Of a DNA stretch of 64,000 nucleotides, positions 12,301 through 22,326 are shown piece by piece (positions within the stretch are counted from its first letter, which is position 1; the number at the start of each line of letters is the position of its first letter). Source of the DNA: Sympetrum striolatum (taxonomy: Eukaryota; Arthropoda; Insecta; Odonata; Libellulidae); assembly GCA_947579665.1 (NCBI GenBank), contig OX388341.1, positions 62,001 through 126,000 of the forward strand. Direction: 5' to 3'. The position numbers and the translations under genes are program-made. The notes beneath the pieces were generated by a model, which did no database searches, was not told the origin of the DNA, and worked only from the letters and a program-made list of their open reading frames with translations.

Positions 12301-12303
12301 TTC
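12131..12303 (+). repeat. (TTTA)n microsatellite, ~170 bp
   Basis: About 43 uninterrupted or nearly uninterrupted TTTA units, with a few TTTATA and TTTG variants at the left. Read on the minus strand it is (AAAT/AATA)n and directly follows a GGCATTGTTATGCCGTATGT segment. It is therefore most simply the expanded 3' tail of a minus-strand non-LTR insertion. Confidence 0.95.
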
Positions 12304-12640
12304 AAATCTTACATACGGCATAACAATGCCAATTTAAAGTGAAATATAAAAATATACATATAGTAAAGTAATAAATATAAATAGTTAAAAAGTGACATAA
12401 AATATAGAGAAAAAGGAAACAAATATAAAGGTAGATTTTACAATTTTGTGGATCTGGTGTGTGGTAAGCTCAGGTTCAAAAATTTCCGTTTAGATAAGGA
12501 GAAAGGGTCAATAGAAGGAGGAATTGTGTTCATCAGAAGACGAAAGAAAAGGGAGTTCTTGATAAGTGAAAGTCTAAGAGTAGTATAGTGAAGTAAAGAT
12601 GTCAAACGGGCTGTTTGGATCACGATGATTGATAAGTTAA
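12304..12640 (-). pseudogene. 3' end of a minus-strand non-LTR element (decayed)
   Basis: Read from 12,640 down, the frame gives RLSLIKNSLFFRLLMNTIPP and SIDPFSLSKRKFLNLSL, resembling the RT tail pattern 'SFFvRs..lWNsLP.si..~sls.FK..L'. It is followed by an AT-rich 3' UTR, GGCATTGTTATGCCGTATG and the AATA tail. It is inserted in opposite orientation into the plus-strand RT remnant. Orientation is fairly secure; family is not. Confidence 0.4.
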
Positions 12641-12789
12641 GGCAGGGCAGTCATAAAGGGAGTTCAGCAGTGAATGTAAGAAGGATAAATCATGTATCGT
12701 TCTAGTTTACAGAGAAAGATTCCGAGGATAGTGAAGATACGATAGAATTAGAGGCTTAACGGAAGGAAGGAGCTTTTGCAATTCTGAGA

Positions 12790-12984
12790 AAGAATCTAAT
12801 GAGGAAAGATGAGTTGGAACGAGATCACCTAAATATATTAACTCCTTATTCACTTCTTTTGGATTCCATTAATGACCGCAAAACGAGAGGTTGCAAGAAA
12901 CTCTTGATTCCCCAGCACAGAACTGAAATGCTCCATAAATCGATTACAGTCGCAGCTAGCAACCTCTGGAACCAGAAATAAAAA
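12790..12984 (+). pseudogene. non-LTR RT C-terminal tail fragment
   Basis: The frame from 12,799 encodes RKTRGCKKLLIPQHRTEMLH then KSITVAASNLWNQK, the extreme C-terminal tail seen in many insect jockey/CR1-like polymerases ('TRs..~l.iP.hrt....ksF...as.lWN'). It ends at a TAA at about 12,979. Probably the continuation of the fragment at 11.88-12.13 kb. Confidence 0.6.
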
Positions 12985-13972
12985 TCTGATGTGGCCAGCA
13001 CATGACTTTCTCCATGTATAAGATGTAAATATTTATCTACGACAGTATTTTCGAACTCTATATTAAATCTAAACTTGGAAGATGAGTGATTCATTTATAT
13101 ATTATTATCTTTTACGTCACAAAAATTATAAATAATGTTTTTCGGGACATGTTCGATGAAAAACAATGAAATTGGCCTTTCGCCCACAGCGCCCTCAAAG
13201 TACATAATCAGCACTTCCGGTTTATCAGTATTTCACGAATAACTCCTAAACAATCAGTTATACAGAAATATGTTTAATGCAAAAGTTATAGTTAATTTCA
13301 TTTTCAAAAACTTTTATGGATAATAATATACACCTAAATATCGGATAAATGGAGATTGTTTGCAAAACCGGAAACGAGCTTCGAAAAGTAAAGCTCAACT
13401 TCCGGTAAACCGATTTACTCCAAAAACTAATAAACTCTATAACCACAAACCAAAACACTATATATGAAATTCAGTATTGATACGACTAATAGTTTTAATG
13501 TTAGAGCGTTCAAAGAGTACATAATCAGCTACTTCCGGTTTATCAGTATTTCATGAGTAACTCCTAAACAATTAGTGATACAAAAATATATTAAATACAA
13601 AAGTTAAGATAAATTACAATTTTTAAAACTTTTATCAATAATAGTCTATACCTAAATATCGTATTAATGGAGATATTTTGCAAAACAGAAAATTTGCTTC
13701 GAAGAATAAAGCTCAACTTCCGGTTAACCGATTTATTCCAAAAGCTAATTAGCTCTGACATCACTAATTAAAATTCAATATATAAAGTTTGGTATTGATA
13801 TAGTTAATAGTTTTAAAGTTAAAGCGTCCACACACAAACACATACACACAGACATCATTCCAAACTTGTTCTAGGGACCCCAAAACGTGTATTTCCGTTG
13901 AAATCTCGAAGTCGATTTTTTTAACTAAAACAATACTTTCTCTATACTTCGTATATGGAGAAAGTAAAAACC
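12985..13972 (-). repeat. 317-bp repeat family, inverted copy with about 3 units
   Basis: On the minus strand it begins near 13,972 with TACTTTCTCCATATACGAAG, which continues into the inverted TATAGAGAAAGTA and so forms a terminal hairpin. It then has the TTTCAACGGAAATACACG and TTTTGGGGTCCC block, three 'cgct' units and the GGAGAAAGTCATGTG / GGCCACATCAGATTTTT end at 12,985. It shares both ends with 2,078-2,752 in opposite orientation. Confidence 0.8.
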
Positions 13973-14470
13973 TATATTCCGTCTTCAGCTTCAAGAGTAA
14001 ATGCCACAATCATCTCTTAACCATACAAAGCAGAACTTAAATCGCAAGGAAACGCACAACTCCATCAACTCATTGAGATCGCTAACTTTCTTGGCTTTCC
14101 TACCTCAATTTCAAAACATGTCTCCTCCTTATCTTATCCACCGTCCGAACGAATGTTTTTTATTGCAATATGTTCTTTTATTCAATACTCTGTAATGCTC
14201 ATTCTTTGTCTTTTTTCAGTGTTTTGAAAGGTTTTTACTTGTATATAATCTGAATATTTAACGAGAATTTACCAAGCAAAATTATGTTTATAATGTTTAT
14301 ATGTTCGGTATGTCTATTATGTTCATATAATTTAGCATGTTATTGACAAAACTAGTTTAAGCTAGTTAGAACTCTGCTTCCGGTTGATTTCTTTCTGTTC
14401 TCACATGACAAAGTGTTAGGTGTAAGAAGAGACTTGATAGTCTCAATTTCGCCCTGAATAAAGTCCTATT
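13973..14470. other. no gene recognised
   Basis: AT-rich sequence; small frames on both strands show no domain. Confidence 0.5.
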
Positions 14471-14474
14471 ATAA

Positions 14475-14705
14475 TTATTATTATTGTGTATAGAGACATC
14501 GTAACTCAAGGTGACACTGGTTGTTTGCAGAACGGTCTGAATATGATTTGGGGTTGGTGTAGTGACTGGCAGCTCGAGCTGAATGTAAAGAAGTGCGTTG
14601 CCATGACTTTCACGCGGTCCACTAACGTTACCTAGGTTCCGCATAGAATTTCAGGAAATCCCTTTCAGCTCGTGATGCATCGTAAATACCTAGGAAATAC
14701 CTAGC
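14475..14705 (+). pseudogene. CR1-like RT fragment
   Basis: The translation LQNGLNMIWGWCSDWQLELN, then VKKCVAMTFTRSTN, a stop, and RISGNPFQLVMHRKYLG matches block by block the RT at 27.6-27.8 kb (DLDVISGWCKDWQLDLN, KCVAMSFTRSTN, QISGHPLELVHDNKYLG). It is therefore a short, independently decayed copy of the same family. Both ends are truncated. Confidence 0.7.
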
Positions 14706-15096
14706 TTTAGTAACCACTTTTCCCGCAGTCAAAAACGACTGTTTTTATAATAAAAATTTCGAGAGATAAATTCTACCGGATTATGTATTTTTAAAATGGC
14801 GAAAATGTATTCCAGAGACATTCATTTGGTGTATTAATGTGTGCTCTGTTGAGCGTAGGACAGAGTATAGATTAACAATACGCTGTATTCTGATTTTCAT
14901 CTCAAATTTTTCTTTATTTTCCTTATTTTTTATCATTATAGAGTATCTTAGCGGCATTCTCTTCTCAGTGGCTGTTTCCGTGTTGATTCTTCCCCTTGTT
15001 CATATTTTCACATTATCCTTAATTAAAGACCTCCGCAAGTTCCGAAACTAAGGATTGAAATATTGCTCGTGATTAATTAAAACCGATGTGTTACAC
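14706..15096. other. no gene recognised
   Basis: A 70-codon hydrophobic frame at 14,839-15,051 is most likely chance in T-rich sequence. Confidence 0.4.
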
Positions 15097-15163
15097 ACTC
15101 CGCACTCAAAAAAAACATTTTTGACCCGATGTCCGGGTTTTTTCGATTTCAGCCCACTGTGCC
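15097..15163 (-). mobile_element. solo Transib-type terminal fragment
   Basis: CCGCACTCAAAAAAAAC... TTTTTTCGATTTCAGCCCACTGTG matches the outer ~67 bp of the Transib right end with several substitutions and ends exactly at the CACTGTG heptamer (15,157-15,163). The following pentamer is CCTCA. No opposite end was found nearby, so it is a deletion remnant. Confidence 0.6.
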
Positions 15164-16170
15164 TCATGCGAAAGCCACGGGGATTCTCCTTGATAGAGAT
15201 AATGCAAGCTTATTACTCTCGATACGTATTCGGCAACTAAGTTACCATTATTATGAGTTGAAGAGGACTGAAATAAAGAGGGCGGAAAATAATGATCAGC
15301 GCTACTTTCATTTGGACTGAATTTCAAATTGCTTCTTGGATATTTATTGCTTACGAAAGTCTTATGACGATCACCATATTTTTTAGCTTCCGGGTAACGC
15401 GTGTTCAAATTTTCCGGTATTCTTGGTTTTCTAGCACAGGGTCCCCTCCAATGGTTAATATGAAAAGAGAGGGTCCTTCGCATAAGCGACCCTTGCTCGC
15501 CCTTTTTGTCCACCGCAAGGTCAGTTAACACGAGTGCCCTCATCTTCGGTGCTCCTGCCAAACTGCTGCCCTATTAACTCATGTAAATGTCCCCAATAAA
15601 TTACCTGCCTTTCTTTGGCTCCATCCTTTGCTCTCAAACGCAGGTCGCACGCGTATTTTTCCACCCAAAGGACGCTTTGCGAAGCACTTCGCGGAACATT
15701 CAAATATCCTCCCGTAGAAGATGAGTCCATCGATTTATTTTTTAGCATCATTCTTTATTCTAAGATTTATGAATTGATCCTGGTGGTTAAAAGTGCCTCG
15801 ATTTACTAATTTAGTGGCGAAGATGGTCTTTTAGATATATTAATCGTTAACTTTTCTCTCTGTCCGTAGAGTATTTTACCCGATAGCTGGTTGGATCCGC
15901 AACCGCTCCAATATTGGCTGCCAAAATTTTTGAACAGGGAATAAGGCTTACTAAGCAAGATGAGGAGAGAGATAGATTACCATGACTAGGCCACCTCTAT
16001 TTTATTAATAATATTTTATTTACCGCAAACAGGAAAACCCCAATTACATGCGATATATTATATAAAATAAATAAAACATACATAAATATAAATACATCGC
16101 AAGAAATTTAAAATAAATTTAAAATAAATAAAAAATGAGTTAATTTTCCGCTTTAAAGACGGATGCGAGT
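15164..16170. other. no gene recognised
   Basis: Overlapping frames on both strands at 15.1-15.8 kb (up to 151 codons on the minus strand) lack domain signatures and codon-level support. They run into the Transib end, so they are treated as chance. Confidence 0.4.
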
Positions 16171-16179
16171 CGTAATATA

Positions 16180-16415
16180 TATCAATATCAGGGGTTTTAC
16201 TTAAGATCTCATTTTCCGCCCTCATTATTCTGGCCATTGGTTCATATCGGCCCAAAGGAGTCCTTAAACAGCATGGTATGCGTCTCAGATGTGCATTGAG
16301 GTTCGCAAGCGAAAAATGTTTACCAGAGTCGACGCAGCCTGTTACAATGTTTCTAAGGAATACAATATCCGCCACGGCACGTCGTTTTTGGAGAGGAACA
16401 AGATTGAAAGAATCT
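16180..16415 (-). pseudogene. non-LTR RT C-terminal fragment
   Basis: Read from 16,415 down: LVPLQKRRAVADIVFLRNIV, then TGCVDSGKHFSLANLNAHLR and RIPCCLRTPL. This is the pattern 'L..RR..aDl.fL.kil.G.vds..lL..i...vP...lR' at the C-terminus of several non-LTR polymerases. No catalytic domain is present. Resemblance is judged by motif order only. Confidence 0.5.
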
Positions 16416-17840
16416 TAACTTTTCAATGATTTCTGTCACTCCAGTCATTGTCTTGTGCGATTTTTCTTAAAGTAAGTATTTGTTATATACATGTTGGTAA
16501 ATTTTACAAATTCTACCAGGTGACCTCGTTTATTTCTCCGGCCCAGTTTATACTGTCCTAAGATAGTGTCCTTCCTGCTGATTACGGATGAAACGACCTT
16601 AATTATCATACCAGATAACAATTTTTTATCCCCATAGGAAGTGCCTATATTAAAATTCTAAAGTCGACCACAATGTATTGCTGACGGTGGAAGTTTGATC
16701 AACCGGCGTCGAACTCAGCACCATTTCGTCGGATGCCTTTCCACTATTCGTAGCGTAAACTCAATATGAACCCATACATCGAATTTCCAGTCAATATTCG
16801 TTCGTAAAGTTCCTTACCGAACGTTTTGGGTTTCCTAATTAAACATTAGAAGCAGAAATCCGCAATGCCCTCTCATCGAAGCCATGAACAAATAGAAAAG
16901 ATAAGACGATGTTTTATTAAGATATCTACGATTTCCTTCCACTTACCCATTTACAGCCGTCAATATAGAGCTTCTCCTAAAAACACTGATGTGGGTACTA
17001 AATGTTAACTTAGTTGCTTCCACAATATAGAGAGTTAAATTATTAGTCAAACTATATTGCTGAAATTCCATTTAATTTCCAAGGTTAACTTTTTAATTTA
17101 GAAAACGACGGTTCTTATTCGTCATACATCTCTAAAGGCCCTCTCTTTCCTTTGCAGAGTTCAACTAATGCTTTGGTCGTCAGGGGAACTGATAGTCCAC
17201 AGCAGCAAATCCTTCGTCTTTTATACCAAATTCTCGTCATTTTGAATCCAAAATGATAATACGCAATCAAAATAAAATTTTTTAATCAATTTCCCATCTT
17301 TTGGTACTCATTTCGTATGAGCATTATTTCTAATTTTATTCTATTGAGAATGCAAAGAAATTATAATTTTCAACATACGATAATTGATCATACACATACA
17401 AAAGCAACGATAAAAAAATATGTCAAATGTTAGTCAATGAGTTTATGGTTGACCTACAGTTTACATAAAATACATATTTATAGCCTTCAAGTGAGATGTT
17501 GAGAACATCAAAATCATTACATATTGTGTTTGAATTCATCGACAGTCTGTATATAAGGGGGAAGTAGGTGTAATTTTTTATCAGATGAGGAACCGAAAAC
17601 ATCATATCACCTCTGGTTGGCAGGTACATGATAATTTTAAAGTTCTAGTAATACTCCACAATTTATTTTATTGTTGATAAGTTTATGTACGAAGATCAAT
17701 ACATTCTGATTTCGTCTCGTTTCCAGAGTTTTAACATGCATGATTGACCACAGTTTATCATATTTTACTTTGTGAAGGAAAGGATCATTGGGATTAAGTT
17801 TAAATTCAGATGTTATCGAAGGTAGGAACTTATTTTAGAG
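16416..17840. other. no gene; contains one dispersed repeat copy
   Basis: No supportable gene. The stretch 17,150-17,310 is a diverged, inverted copy of the 3.8-4.07 kb repeat (TTTGGTCGTCAGGGGAACTG corresponds to CCCTGACGACCAAGG there). Confidence 0.5.
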
Positions 17841-18430
17841 AAGATTCCGTTAAGAGAATAGTCGGTAGGAGCGAAGGAAAAATTCACGAGGGATGTTACT
17901 TGGCATCAGTTAGCCTCACCTTGAGTCTGCATGTAGTGTATGGAACCCTATCGACAAATATTTTACTTGAGAATTAGAAATGGTACAAACAACGAGGTAC
18001 GGTTTGTAAAGAATTGCCTCGATCGGTGAGCGTTAATCAGATGAAACAGGTCGCGGGATGGGTTTCTTTAGAAGATAGGAGATTAATACCATGGATAAAT
18101 TTACTAAATGAGCTCAGAGAAAGTACGTTCTCAGAATATGTAGCTGACATATTACGATCTACCTGTTGTGTGAGCCCTTCTGATACTGCGAGGAAGATGA
18201 GGGAAATAGATGCTATATAATAGATGTTAACAGAACGAATAGATTCAAGAATTCATTTTTCCGCGAATTATACACGAAAGCAGCCCATAATGAAAATAGA
18301 GTCATGGAACTGCCACCCGCAGAAAGGCAGCTTGCTTGGACCTTATGTAGATATAAAAAATTTGCTTTTTCTCAGGGCAGTGGATTTGTTCATTGTATTA
18401 AGGGGACCAAATCTCCAAGCAGTATTCTAA
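17841..18430 (+). pseudogene. decayed 3' portion of a CR1-like element
   Basis: Fragments such as VAGWVSLEDRRLIPWINLLN, then ELRESTFSEYVADI, and SPSDTARKMREIDAI correspond to the tail of the intact RT at 21.9-22.2 kb (VGWESLKERRLEARLQLLNK, ETTFSKDTIGI, KLREIDA). It also ends in a degenerate version of the 3' hairpin (CTGCCACCCGCAGAAAGGCA) and a TGTAGATATA tail. Stops and frameshifts are frequent; it is old. Confidence 0.65.
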
Positions 18431-20534
18431 AATCGGACGAACTGAAGTGAAATACAGAATAGAATCAACAACTCCGTCCTTGACTTGGTGGTATCGCTCC
18501 ATAATAAAAGGGTGAAGTGTAATTTTAATTCACGCTAGAAACTTTGTCTGATCTTTCTTAGTACAATTATGTTATAGAAATGTTTACGATTCCAATGTAG
18601 CAATGTTTTCGCTTACTCAGGTTACAACAATCCAGTGTCACGCCTTATTGCAGATCTAAATGTTAAGACAGAAGATATTACACTTCGTAATTACATAAAT
18701 AGGAATCTCACCGACAGGAATCGTAAGAGGTAATGAAAAAAGATCGCTTCTTCAAATTGTATGGAATGATTCTAGGGAGAGCTTCTTCTCCGCGGTGGTG
18801 TTTAGGGGATTTCCCAGAAATAATAAATATCCATGAATTGATTGCCATGCAGCCACTCAGCCTAGCGAGAGCCTGACGAACTTTTCTTGCCTATTTGATT
18901 TTCACTCGAGGGGGTTTATTTGGACAGCTTGGAACGGTCGGTTTCGTTAGTGCCTTCGAATGAGGGTCAGCGGATACCTCTTTCCGAATCCTCATCATTG
19001 TGAGCTAATGAGCGAATGCCTCCTCTCGACACACACAGTGAAATGGGATTACACTCATGAAGACTGCGCCCAAGTCGAAGGAGTCGTTATATGGAAGGAA
19101 AAACACGAGAGAGCAGACATACGTGTATCGATTGACAGAGAGTCATAGGAAATATTTTCCTTGAGGAACTGTGGGAGCATTATTACGAGATAAGCACGAC
19201 TGCAGTGTATTCCTCATATTAATGTGTACAGGAATATTGGTGTGTCAGAGTGTATGCTTGTTACCATCTTCCTTAAAGAAGAAACACATGCATTAGCATT
19301 ATACTACTGTGCTTTTGAGTGTATGCTTTAATTCCGGGTTCGGTGAAATGTGATTATATTTATTACTGATAAATTAATTCATTATTATGTTTTAATGGTG
19401 AACAAGTAATAATAAAACAAAATCACACGTTATCCTCAATTTTCATGCATTTCAAAGTAAATAATATTCTCAAGAATATGTTTCTGACACGTTATTTAAT
19501 TATAAGAGAAAGCAAAATACTAATTAATCTGTACCCAGCAAGCTGTAGTCCTAGGATTGATTTTAGTGATTTGTTACTGCCTACGTATTAAGAAGGAGGC
19601 GTTTTATCTATGCCTTCACCGGAAAAAGAACTTTCTGAAATTATTGGGTAAATTAAGCCATCTTGCAAATTGCCCCACGTTTTTAAAGTAACGCGTACTG
19701 ATTTATTTTAGCAATTCTTCACAAAACGTTTTGTACCATCACTAATTCACGAATACAACACTTTTCGGCAGGGTCCACTACGTGCATAGGGGAGGCCAAG
19801 TAAGAAGACAAGGGAGAAGAAAGGATAAAAACCATATTGGTGGCCCAGTACGCTTTTCAAGGGAGCGCGTTCGATTTTCGATCCAACGATTTGACTACCA
19901 ACTCAGAACCTAAGCGTGACATCGAAACCAATACTCATTAAATTATAAACCTCGAAAACATTTTTCACAAATGCATTTCATAAATTCTCCATCCTCAAGT
20001 CCATCTAATGTAGCTATATCGTTCTTTCTCTTATAGAATTATAAATTAACAATTGGTGTTAATCCTGAGCGATCATGACTGAGCTCTACAATATTTGCTA
20101 GAATTTTTATTAATCTTACCTAAGTAAACATCATAATTTGCAGAAAATTTTAACCGAAAGAAAATTTAATGGATAAAAGTTTGACGGAAATGTTACCTCA
20201 AGAACTGCAGTGGAATTTAATGATATCCTCAACAATAAAACAACAATACTGTTTGTTACTCAATCTTCAATAGGATATTAGCTGAAAAAATGGCGGTCAT
20301 TTTTGTAAACATAAGAATATAAACTAAGAAATCAAAGAAACATCTCGTGAAGCGGAACATACATTATATTGCTAAGTTATGATAACTTTCTCTGAACGCC
20401 GTATTGATTTACTCCACACAAGAATTATGATTACGAATTTACATCAGTAACATCAAACTCATGGCAGCATAGTGAATGTTTTCAAATTTGATACGCATTC
20501 TAGAATCCTTCAAAAGGTTAATATCTAGTTAATT
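18431..20534. other. no gene recognised
   Basis: More than 2 kb without a supportable ORF or repeat. Short frames at 18.96-19.15 kb show no domain. Confidence 0.45.
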
Positions 20535-20563
20535 AGGTTAGTATCTAGGTTAGGTTAGGTTAA
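20535..20563 (+). repeat. short TTAGG-type run
   Basis: TTAGGTTA...CTAGGTTAGGTTAGGTTA includes about three consecutive GGTTA/TTAGG units, the insect telomeric motif, directly before the 5' truncation point of the CR1-like element. Too short to mean more than a microsatellite or a repair filler. Confidence 0.5.
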
Positions 20564-22243
20564 TATCTAGAATGTTTAGAGGAAGACCCTAAAGCTTTCT
20601 GGTCCTACGTTAGAGAGGTACAGGGAAAGATACAAACAGTGAGCTCGATAAGGGATATCGAAGGTAACATTACTTGCGATTCGAAGAGGAAAGCGAATAT
20701 TCTAAACGAATTTTACCAAAGCGTATTCACATCAGATTGTAACATAGAGATCCTCCCTAAGGTTAATATACTGGATTCCATGCCAAATATAACTTTTACG
20801 ACCGACGGTATAGTTAAAATATTACGCAAAATTAAGCCAAATAAGTCGCCAGGGCCAGAAGGCATCCCAGCAAGAGTGCTTAAAGAACTGGCAGAAAGCG
20901 TCGCCCCTTATCTCAAAATTATATTTTGTAAATCGATAAATGAAGGTAGGGTCCCATCCGATTGGAAATTAGCTAACATTACTCCTGTTTACAAAAGCGG
21001 ATTAAAGGAGGACCCAGGAATGTATAGACCCATATCATTAACTTCGCTGTCCGGAAAGGTAATGGAACATATCGTCGTAAGCTCACTCATGGGATTTTTA
21101 GATAGAAATGAATTCCTCGACGCAAACCAGCATGGTTTTCGTAAGTCCCGATCATGTGAAACCCAACTTGCTCTATTTGTACACGATATCTTAAAGTCCG
21201 CCGAAAGTAAAAAGCAAGTGGACGCTATTTTCCTAGATTTCAAAAAAGCATTCGATAGAGTCCCCCACTACAAACTAATTTACAAACTAAAACTAGCGGG
21301 CATTAACAAGGAAGTAGTCGACTGGGTTAAGAATTTTCTCTACGAGAGGGAACAACAAGTTGTACTGGATGGCGTTAGCTCAAATAGAGTCAAAGTTACC
21401 TCTGGCGTACCTCAAGGCAGTGTAATTGGAACTCTTCTTTTCCTTATTTATATCAATGACTTGAGTGACGAGATAGTTAGTAATGTGAGGATATTTGCGG
21501 ATGACTCAGTTATATATAGGGAAATAACAAACGAGGAAGACCGGACATCTCTCTCAAACGATTTAGTCCTCATCCAAAGGTGGTGCGAAAAATGGGAATT
21601 AGATATTAACGTAAGTAAATGCTCCGTAGTTAATTTCTTCGAAAAGAAAAAAATGCGTCCAAATCACCCATACGAAATTAATGGAATTAGTATCAAAGTA
21701 GTAGATTCAGTTAAATATCTCGGGATCAACATTACTAATAACTTAAATTGGAGCACGCATATTCGAAAAATCTGCGGCAAAGCAAGTAAAAGGCTTGGCT
21801 TTGTAAAGCGTATTGTCGGTAAATGCGACGAAAAGGTGAGAGAGCGATGTTATTTTACCTTGGTCAGACCCCTTCTGGAATATGCGGCAAGTATATGGGA
21901 TCCGGCGGATGAAACGTGTACTCGCGAACTCGAGAAAGTGCAGCGTAAAGCGGTTCGTTTTGTTAAGAAATGCTACGATAAAAAAGCAAGCGTTACAAAA
22001 ATGCTCTCAGACGTAGGTTGGGAATCCTTGAAAGAAAGGAGATTGGAAGCTAGGCTGCAATTGCTTAATAAATTCGGGGAAACTACATTTTCCAAAGATA
22101 CAATCGGTATCATGCAACCCCCCTGCTACGTCGGTCGATCCGATAATGACCGTAAGTTAAGAGAAATAGATGCTAGGACGAATCGTTTCAGAGATTCATT
22201 CTTTCCGCGAACAATACGTGACAATAATCGAATAAGGAAGTAA
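20564..22243 (+). CDS. CR1/jockey-superfamily reverse transcriptase, N-terminally truncated
   Basis: The frame is open from 20,564; an internal start at 20,639 would be a GTG, so the true start is lost with the 5' end. RT blocks in order: NKSPGPEGIPARVLKEL, KLANITPVYKSG, YRPISLTSLSGKVMEHI, QHGFRKSRSCETQLALF, DAIFLDFKKAFDRVPH (first catalytic Asp), SGVPQGSVIGTLLFLIYIND, and the FADD catalytic box in VRIFADDSVIYREI. These are followed by the thumb (VKYLGINITNNLNW) and a C-terminal Cys-poor tail ending FFPRTIRDNNRIRK. About 560 codons without a stop, unlike every other RT copy here. The upstream endonuclease is absent, so it cannot be autonomous. Confidence 0.88.
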   Translation, partial: YLECLEEDPKAFWSYVREVQGKIQTVSSIRDIEGNITCDSKRKANILNEFYQSVFTSDCNIEILPKVNILDSMPNITFTTDGIVKILRKIKPNKSPGPEGIPARVLKELAESVAPYLKIIFCKSINEGRVPSDWKLANITPVYKSGLKEDPGMYRPISLTSLSGKVMEHIVVSSLMGFLDRNEFLDANQHGFRKSRSCETQLALFVHDILKSAESKKQVDAIFLDFKKAFDRVPHYKLIYKLKLAGINKEVVDWVKNFLYEREQQVVLDGVSSNRVKVTSGVPQGSVIGTLLFLIYINDLSDEIVSNVRIFADDSVIYREITNEEDRTSLSNDLVLIQRWCEKWELDINVSKCSVVNFFEKKKMRPNHPYEINGISIKVVDSVKYLGINITNNLNWSTHIRKICGKASKRLGFVKRIVGKCDEKVRERCYFTLVRPLLEYAASIWDPADETCTRELEKVQRKAVRFVKKCYDKKASVTKMLSDVGWESLKERRLEARLQLLNKFGETTFSKDTIGIMQPPCYVGRSDNDRKLREIDARTNRFRDSFFPRTIRDNNRIRK

Positions 22244-22268
22244 TTTAGATTCAACTGGTGTTTACACC

Positions 22269-22300
22269 CCCTGCCACACGCCGAAAGGCGGCTTGTAGGG
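22269..22300 (+). promoter_or_regulatory. 3'-UTR hairpin of the CR1-like element
   Basis: The outer stem CCCTGC (22,269-22,274) pairs with GTAGGG (22,295-22,300), and the inner stem CGCC (22,279-22,282) with GGCG (22,287-22,290) around a GAAA tetraloop. The related family at 28,339-28,369 keeps both stems but has a TCT loop and a G-C in place of the G-U pair. In CR1/L2-type LINEs such 3' hairpins are recognised by the RT; that role is inferred here. Confidence 0.65.
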
Positions 22301-22326
22301 TATTAATGTAGATGTAGATGTAGATG

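Larger units (their letters stand above)
20564..22326 (+). mobile_element. CR1-like non-LTR retrotransposon, 5'-truncated
   Basis: It contains the reverse transcriptase frame, a ~75-bp 3' UTR with a conserved hairpin, and an (ATGTAG)n tail of about four units at 22,304-22,326. The endonuclease and ORF1 are missing, as expected of 5' truncation during target-primed reverse transcription. A nearly identical 3' copy lies at 48.46-49.20 kb, so the family moved recently. Confidence 0.8.

Noticed and set aside
12066..12342. Repetitive LFIYLFIY frames suggesting a membrane protein
   Set aside because: Pure (TTTA)n microsatellite translation.
15106..15561. 151-codon minus-strand frame
   Set aside because: Runs into a Transib terminal fragment and has no motif; probable chance frame.
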